Shown here piece after piece: positions 61,685 through 64,000 of a stretch of DNA of 64,000 nt. A program made the position numbers and the translations under genes. The notes beneath the pieces are model-generated. The model was not told the DNA's origin and did not search any database. It saw nothing but the letters and a program-made list of their open reading frames with translations. Origin of the DNA: Acidimicrobiaceae bacterium (GTDB lineage Bacteria; Actinomycetota; Acidimicrobiia; Acidimicrobiales; RAAP-2); contig PMFA01000026.1 in the NCBI GenBank assembly GCA_003155915.1, positions 46,887 through 110,886 on the forward strand, given 5' to 3'. Positions within the stretch are counted from its first letter, which is position 1. Each line of letters starts with the position of its first letter.

Positions 61685-61824
61685 ACAGCGAATTCTCACT
61701 ATAACGCCGATAATGTACGTTATGTAAAGTTACGTTCAAATTGCCATTCATTGAAAGTTTCAGCTTATTCAAAACGCTCTCAGTGACCAAAGTGTATTCC
61801 CCCGCAACTAGTTTCGAAGTACTG

Positions 61825-62271
61825 ATGCGCGCTCACATCACCCTCTCCCCAAAACAACTTGGTCTCGCCATGCTCTTCGTGGCCCTTGGTGGCGCGGTCG
61901 GAACACTGATTCGTGATCTGCTTTTGAAAGTCAATCTGTACGGCATTCCTCGAAGTTCAGCTGTTTACTCAACGCCTGATTGGACTCATCAGATTCCGTG
62001 GGTACTGCTCGCCATCAACACCATTGGTGTCTACGTGGCGACAGATCTATTGCGCCACCGCCTCAAGCACCACGACCCGAATGATCCGATGCGCCTCGTG
62101 CTCGTAACAGGGTTCCTAGGTGGTTTGACGTCGTATTCTGGGCTATTCGTCGATCTAGCGACAATCTGGCACCTCACCATAGGCGGGTGTCTTTTAGTGG
62201 CCGCAGGAGCCATTCTGAGCGGCCTTTTTGCGGGCATGCTCGGTTTAGGTCGACGTCGGCGCCGAGCATGA
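61825..62271 (+). CDS. crcB: CrcB/Fluc fluoride exporter subunit 1
   Basis: A 148-residue four-helix membrane protein of the CrcB/FEX family. GGAVGTLIRDLLL is the first-helix motif, NTIGVYVATDLL holds the conserved Asn, and TGFLGGLTSYSGLFVDL is the pore Phe-box region. The second-half motif reads TSYSG rather than the usual TTFST, so it may be the diverged partner of a heterodimer. It overlaps the second crcB by 4 bp. ATG 61825 is chosen over the longer frame. No crcB fluoride riboswitch was found upstream. Confidence 0.85.
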   Translation: MRAHITLSPKQLGLAMLFVALGGAVGTLIRDLLLKVNLYGIPRSSAVYSTPDWTHQIPWVLLAINTIGVYVATDLLRHRLKHHDPNDPMRLVLVTGFLGGLTSYSGLFVDLATIWHLTIGGCLLVAAGAILSGLFAGMLGLGRRRRRA

Positions 62272-62627
62272 CGCTTCTTCTCGTTTCCATCGCGGGTGGC
62301 GTCGGCTGTGTCGTTCGATATCTCTTCGAATACGTCGTTCGACGGAACCATCCGACGAGCCGACCGTGGGCCACTGTCGCGGCGAACGCTCTGGGTACCG
62401 GAATCGCCGGCTACGCGGCCTATCGGCTGTTGCCAATTGGCGATGCGAATATTCGAGCGATTACTTTGACTGGATTTTGCGGGGGACTGACGACGTTCTC
62501 TTCGGCTCTTGCGGTTCCAGTGATTTTGCAACGCGAACACCATTGGGGTTACGCCGCGGCACTTATCACCACTACCCCACTTGTTTGCTCGGGCATGTTC
62601 GTTCTGGGGATGTCACTCGCCCACTGA
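62268..62627 (+). CDS. crcB: CrcB/Fluc fluoride exporter subunit 2
   Basis: A 119-residue paralogue with the canonical motifs GGVGCVVRYLFEYVV, NALGTGIAGYAAY and TGFCGGLTTFSSALAVPV. Fluc channels are antiparallel dimers, and in many Gram-positive genomes two adjacent crcB genes encode a heterodimer. The ATGA overlap between the two genes here fits that arrangement. The upstream frame of this ORF is not CrcB-like, fixing ATG 62268. Confidence 0.9.
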   Translation: MTLLLVSIAGGVGCVVRYLFEYVVRRNHPTSRPWATVAANALGTGIAGYAAYRLLPIGDANIRAITLTGFCGGLTTFSSALAVPVILQREHHWGYAAALITTTPLVCSGMFVLGMSLAH

Positions 62628-62743
62628 TTCGGCTGGTCGCGAGAAGCCACTCCCCCGCCCTCGTCGTACCTTCGAACGTGCGGGTTCACGTCGGGCCTCC
62701 AACGCGTTCGGAATTGATGAAAGTCGGCACTTGAGCAACCCTC

Positions 62744-62784
62744 TCGATAGGTATTCTTCGATAGATACGCGTTGCCACTCCTAG
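62744..62784 (+). promoter_or_regulatory. Direct repeat and RBS-proximal hairpin
   Basis: TCGATAGGTA (62744-62753) and TCGATAGATA (62758-62767) repeat with a 14-bp period. A small stem CCACT-CCT-AGTGG follows next to the GGGAGG ribosome site of the gene at 62797. They may be an activator site and a translation-damping hairpin. Confidence 0.3.
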
Positions 62785-62796
62785 TGGGAGGTTGAA

Positions 62797-63381
62797 ATGT
62801 TCGGATGCACGATTCGACGATTGGCGCCGCGCAGGGTCCCAGTAATTGCAATTTCAGTGGCAATCCTGTCGACTTTTGGCATGGTTCCATTGACGGCGAG
62901 TGCCTCGGATTCGCATACGGTTCCGACTTGTTTTCACAATCAACTCGTAGTCGCAGTCGCATGGGACGAGCCGCCTGCAGCGGGAAGCAATGGCATTCCG
63001 TTCCTCATTGCGAACATCAGCAAGACTTCCTGCAGCATTGATGGATTTCCCAAGTTGAACATTTCTCCAGACCGATACAAGAAGCGATCTCTCGAAGTGT
63101 TGAATGGCGGCGGCGGTCTCTTTGCAAGAATGCGGCCACATCTTGTGATCATCAAGCCGGGTGAAGACGCGTCATTCGGCATCGGATTTGGTGATGGTTC
63201 GAATCAGGAGGATCCGAGCGGTGCACCATGCATGACTCAGGATGTTGAGGTCGGTCTGCCCGTGCGGGTCAACGAGATTGCAGAGAACTATGAGACACCT
63301 TTGACTTTCAACTTCTGCAATGCCGACTTTCAGGTGCAAGTGACGCCCTTCGAATCGGCGCCCCTCCCAAGGCCGAACTAA
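62797..63381 (+). CDS. Secreted DUF4232-like protein
   Basis: A 194-residue exported protein. The signal peptide spans about residues 1-36 (PVIAISVAILSTFGMVPLTASA). The mature beta-sandwich shows the DUF4232-type layout: an early Cys (VPTCFHNQL), NISKTSCSIDGFPKLNI, then paired late cysteines (GAPCMTQDV and FNFCNADF). Such proteins are common, function-unknown actinobacterial exoproteins. A GGGAGG site precedes ATG 62797. Confidence 0.65.
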   Translation: MFGCTIRRLAPRRVPVIAISVAILSTFGMVPLTASASDSHTVPTCFHNQLVVAVAWDEPPAAGSNGIPFLIANISKTSCSIDGFPKLNISPDRYKKRSLEVLNGGGGLFARMRPHLVIIKPGEDASFGIGFGDGSNQEDPSGAPCMTQDVEVGLPVRVNEIAENYETPLTFNFCNADFQVQVTPFESAPLPRPN

Positions 63382-63396
63382 GAAGTTGCTGCCCAG

Positions 63397-63570
63397 TCAG
63401 ACATCGGACCACATGGCAATTCGCCAGTCGGAGAATGTATAGGTCGGCCCATCGAAGTCAGATGAGAAATTCGGATCCGACGGGAAATGACGAAGTGCCC
63501 TGACGCCCGTGAATTCGTTGCCATTACGGTCGTTATTGGGTCTATATCTCACTGACTTGAATTTCCGCAT
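63397..63570 (-). CDS. Short ORF ending in SDWR tail, possibly degenerate
   Basis: 57 codons from ATG 63570 (MRKFKSVRYRPNNDRNGNEF) to a C-terminal DGPTYTFSDWRIAMWSDV. The tail is shared at DNA level with copies at 63959 and 23626. No ribosome site is convincing. It may be a true small gene, or the 3' fragment of a larger family member whose 5' part is lost. It is divergent from the membrane-protein gene 13 bp away. Confidence 0.35.
   Translation of the reverse strand: MRKFKSVRYRPNNDRNGNEFTGVRALRHFPSDPNFSSDFDGPTYTFSDWRIAMWSDV
63421..63455. repeat. Dispersed SDWR-tail repeat, copy A
   Basis: Shares TCGCCAGTCGGA and GGTCGGCCCATCGA-type ends with copy B at 63959-63991; the centres differ by a 2-nt indel and a few substitutions. 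Confidence 0.6.
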
Positions 63571-63582
63571 CGGAAAGGCGCG

Positions 63583-63906
63583 ATGATGGCAGTAATTGCT
63601 GACTCGACTATCGCACTTCGAATCCTTTGGTTTCATGTCACGTTGCTTCATGGGCAATCCACTCCAACTCTTCTCGCTCTAGCATTGATTGCGGTCGCTG
63701 TCATCATCCCCGCCTGGGCAATCGGCAACGCTGTAGGCACGCCGAGCGGAACATTCACTGCGATCGGACGGTCCAAAGGAAAGTGGATTGGGTGGATGGT
63801 TGCATTGTTCCTGTTCGGTGACTTTCTAAGCCTGCTCGTGGCCGTTTACTATCTGATGCGAGTTCGCCCGCAGATTCGCCGTGCACTCGTGACTAATTCA
63901 GCTTGA
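63583..63906 (+). CDS. Small membrane protein, unknown
   Basis: A 107-residue protein with two hydrophobic helices (LLALALIAVAVIIPAWAIGN, about residues 30-49; WIGWMVALFLFGDFLSLLVA, about 68-87) separated by a Gly/Thr-rich loop, and a basic C-terminus (RVRPQIRRAL). A GGAAAGG site precedes ATG 63583; ATG 63586 is an alternative. No family is recognised. Confidence 0.55.
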   Translation: MMAVIADSTIALRILWFHVTLLHGQSTPTLLALALIAVAVIIPAWAIGNAVGTPSGTFTAIGRSKGKWIGWMVALFLFGDFLSLLVAVYYLMRVRPQIRRALVTNSA

Positions 63907-63958
63907 CGCTGATTAGCCGTAAGTTTCGGACTCACTTAACTGAGATCCATGATTTGAC

Positions 63959-63991
63959 TCGCCAGTCGGATTGTGTACGTCGGCCCATCGA
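63959..63991. repeat. Dispersed SDWR-tail repeat, copy B
   Basis: Near-duplicate of copy A, 538 nt away. On the minus strand an open frame enters from beyond the window and ends GRRTQSDWRVKSWISVK with its stop at 63932-63934, so it may be the 3' end of a further family member. Confidence 0.6.
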
Positions 63992-64000
63992 TACGACGGC

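Noticed and set aside
61672..61824. Fluoride riboswitch upstream of crcB
   Set aside because: No GGCGATGG-type core or pseudoknot pattern was found in the 153 nt before the first crcB gene.

Overview
The window is high-GC, densely packed bacterial chromosome. It carries a complete Pup-proteasome locus, an FbiC-type F420 precursor synthase, a DUF4193 protein and a Tat/HelY/TrmI neighbourhood like that of mycobacteria. That places it in the Actinomycetota. The lineage looks deep-branching and Acidimicrobiia-like; this is an inference from gene content, not from a search. Genes are arranged in tight operons with many 1-28 bp start/stop overlaps. About half of the operon-leading starts carry a TANNNT box exactly 6 nt before the start codon, which points to widespread leaderless transcription.

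Layout. 0-6.1 kb: chromosome segregation and aromatic amino-acid operon (scpA, scpB, rluB, aroH, tyrA, aroA, cmk, plsC). 6.1-11.5 kb: glycosyltransferase, ispH, a PDZ/radical-SAM protein, der and a gamma-carbonic-anhydrase-like protein. 11.5-16 kb: tryptophan genes, with trpD divergent from trpC-F-B-A. 16-22.5 kb: acetate uptake and activation (satP, acs), a SIMPL-domain protein, an FAD oxidoreductase and an FAH-family hydrolase. 22.5-24.8 kb: an accessory, gene-poor patch with small unknown proteins, a hairpin, a perfect palindrome and a short dispersed repeat. 24.8-28.1 kb: CoA-transferase, tRNA-Pro and thiamine genes thiO-thiS. 28.2-42.4 kb: glutamate synthase gltBD, an acyl-CoA ligase, a LOG protein, fbiC and transaldolase/transketolase. 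42.4-56.5 kb: thioesterase, small membrane proteins, trmI, ferredoxin, mpa-dop-pup-prcB-prcA-pafA, signal peptidase, Tat translocon, HelY-like helicase and a double-domain ThyX-like protein. 56.6-61.1 kb: DUF4193, GNAT, an Arg-rich repeat protein, an HtrA-type protease and an SDR. 61.1-64 kb: a second accessory patch with secreted proteins, a two-gene CrcB/Fluc fluoride exporter and two more copies of the dispersed repeat.

How the genes work together. Shikimate-pathway and trp genes feed aromatic amino acids. SatP, Acs and the CoA-transferase form an acetate-handling set. gltBD assimilates nitrogen. Mpa, the 20S core, Pup, Dop and PafA form a complete pupylation and degradation pathway; Pup is encoded already ending in Gly-Gly-Glu. 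No CRISPR array, rRNA, prophage or intact insertion sequence was seen.

The best leads for something new are the leaderless promoter rule, the ThyX-like protein whose catalytic signature is divided between two half-domains, the SDWR-tail repeat found only in the accessory patches, and the altered metal site in the gamma-carbonic-anhydrase homologue.
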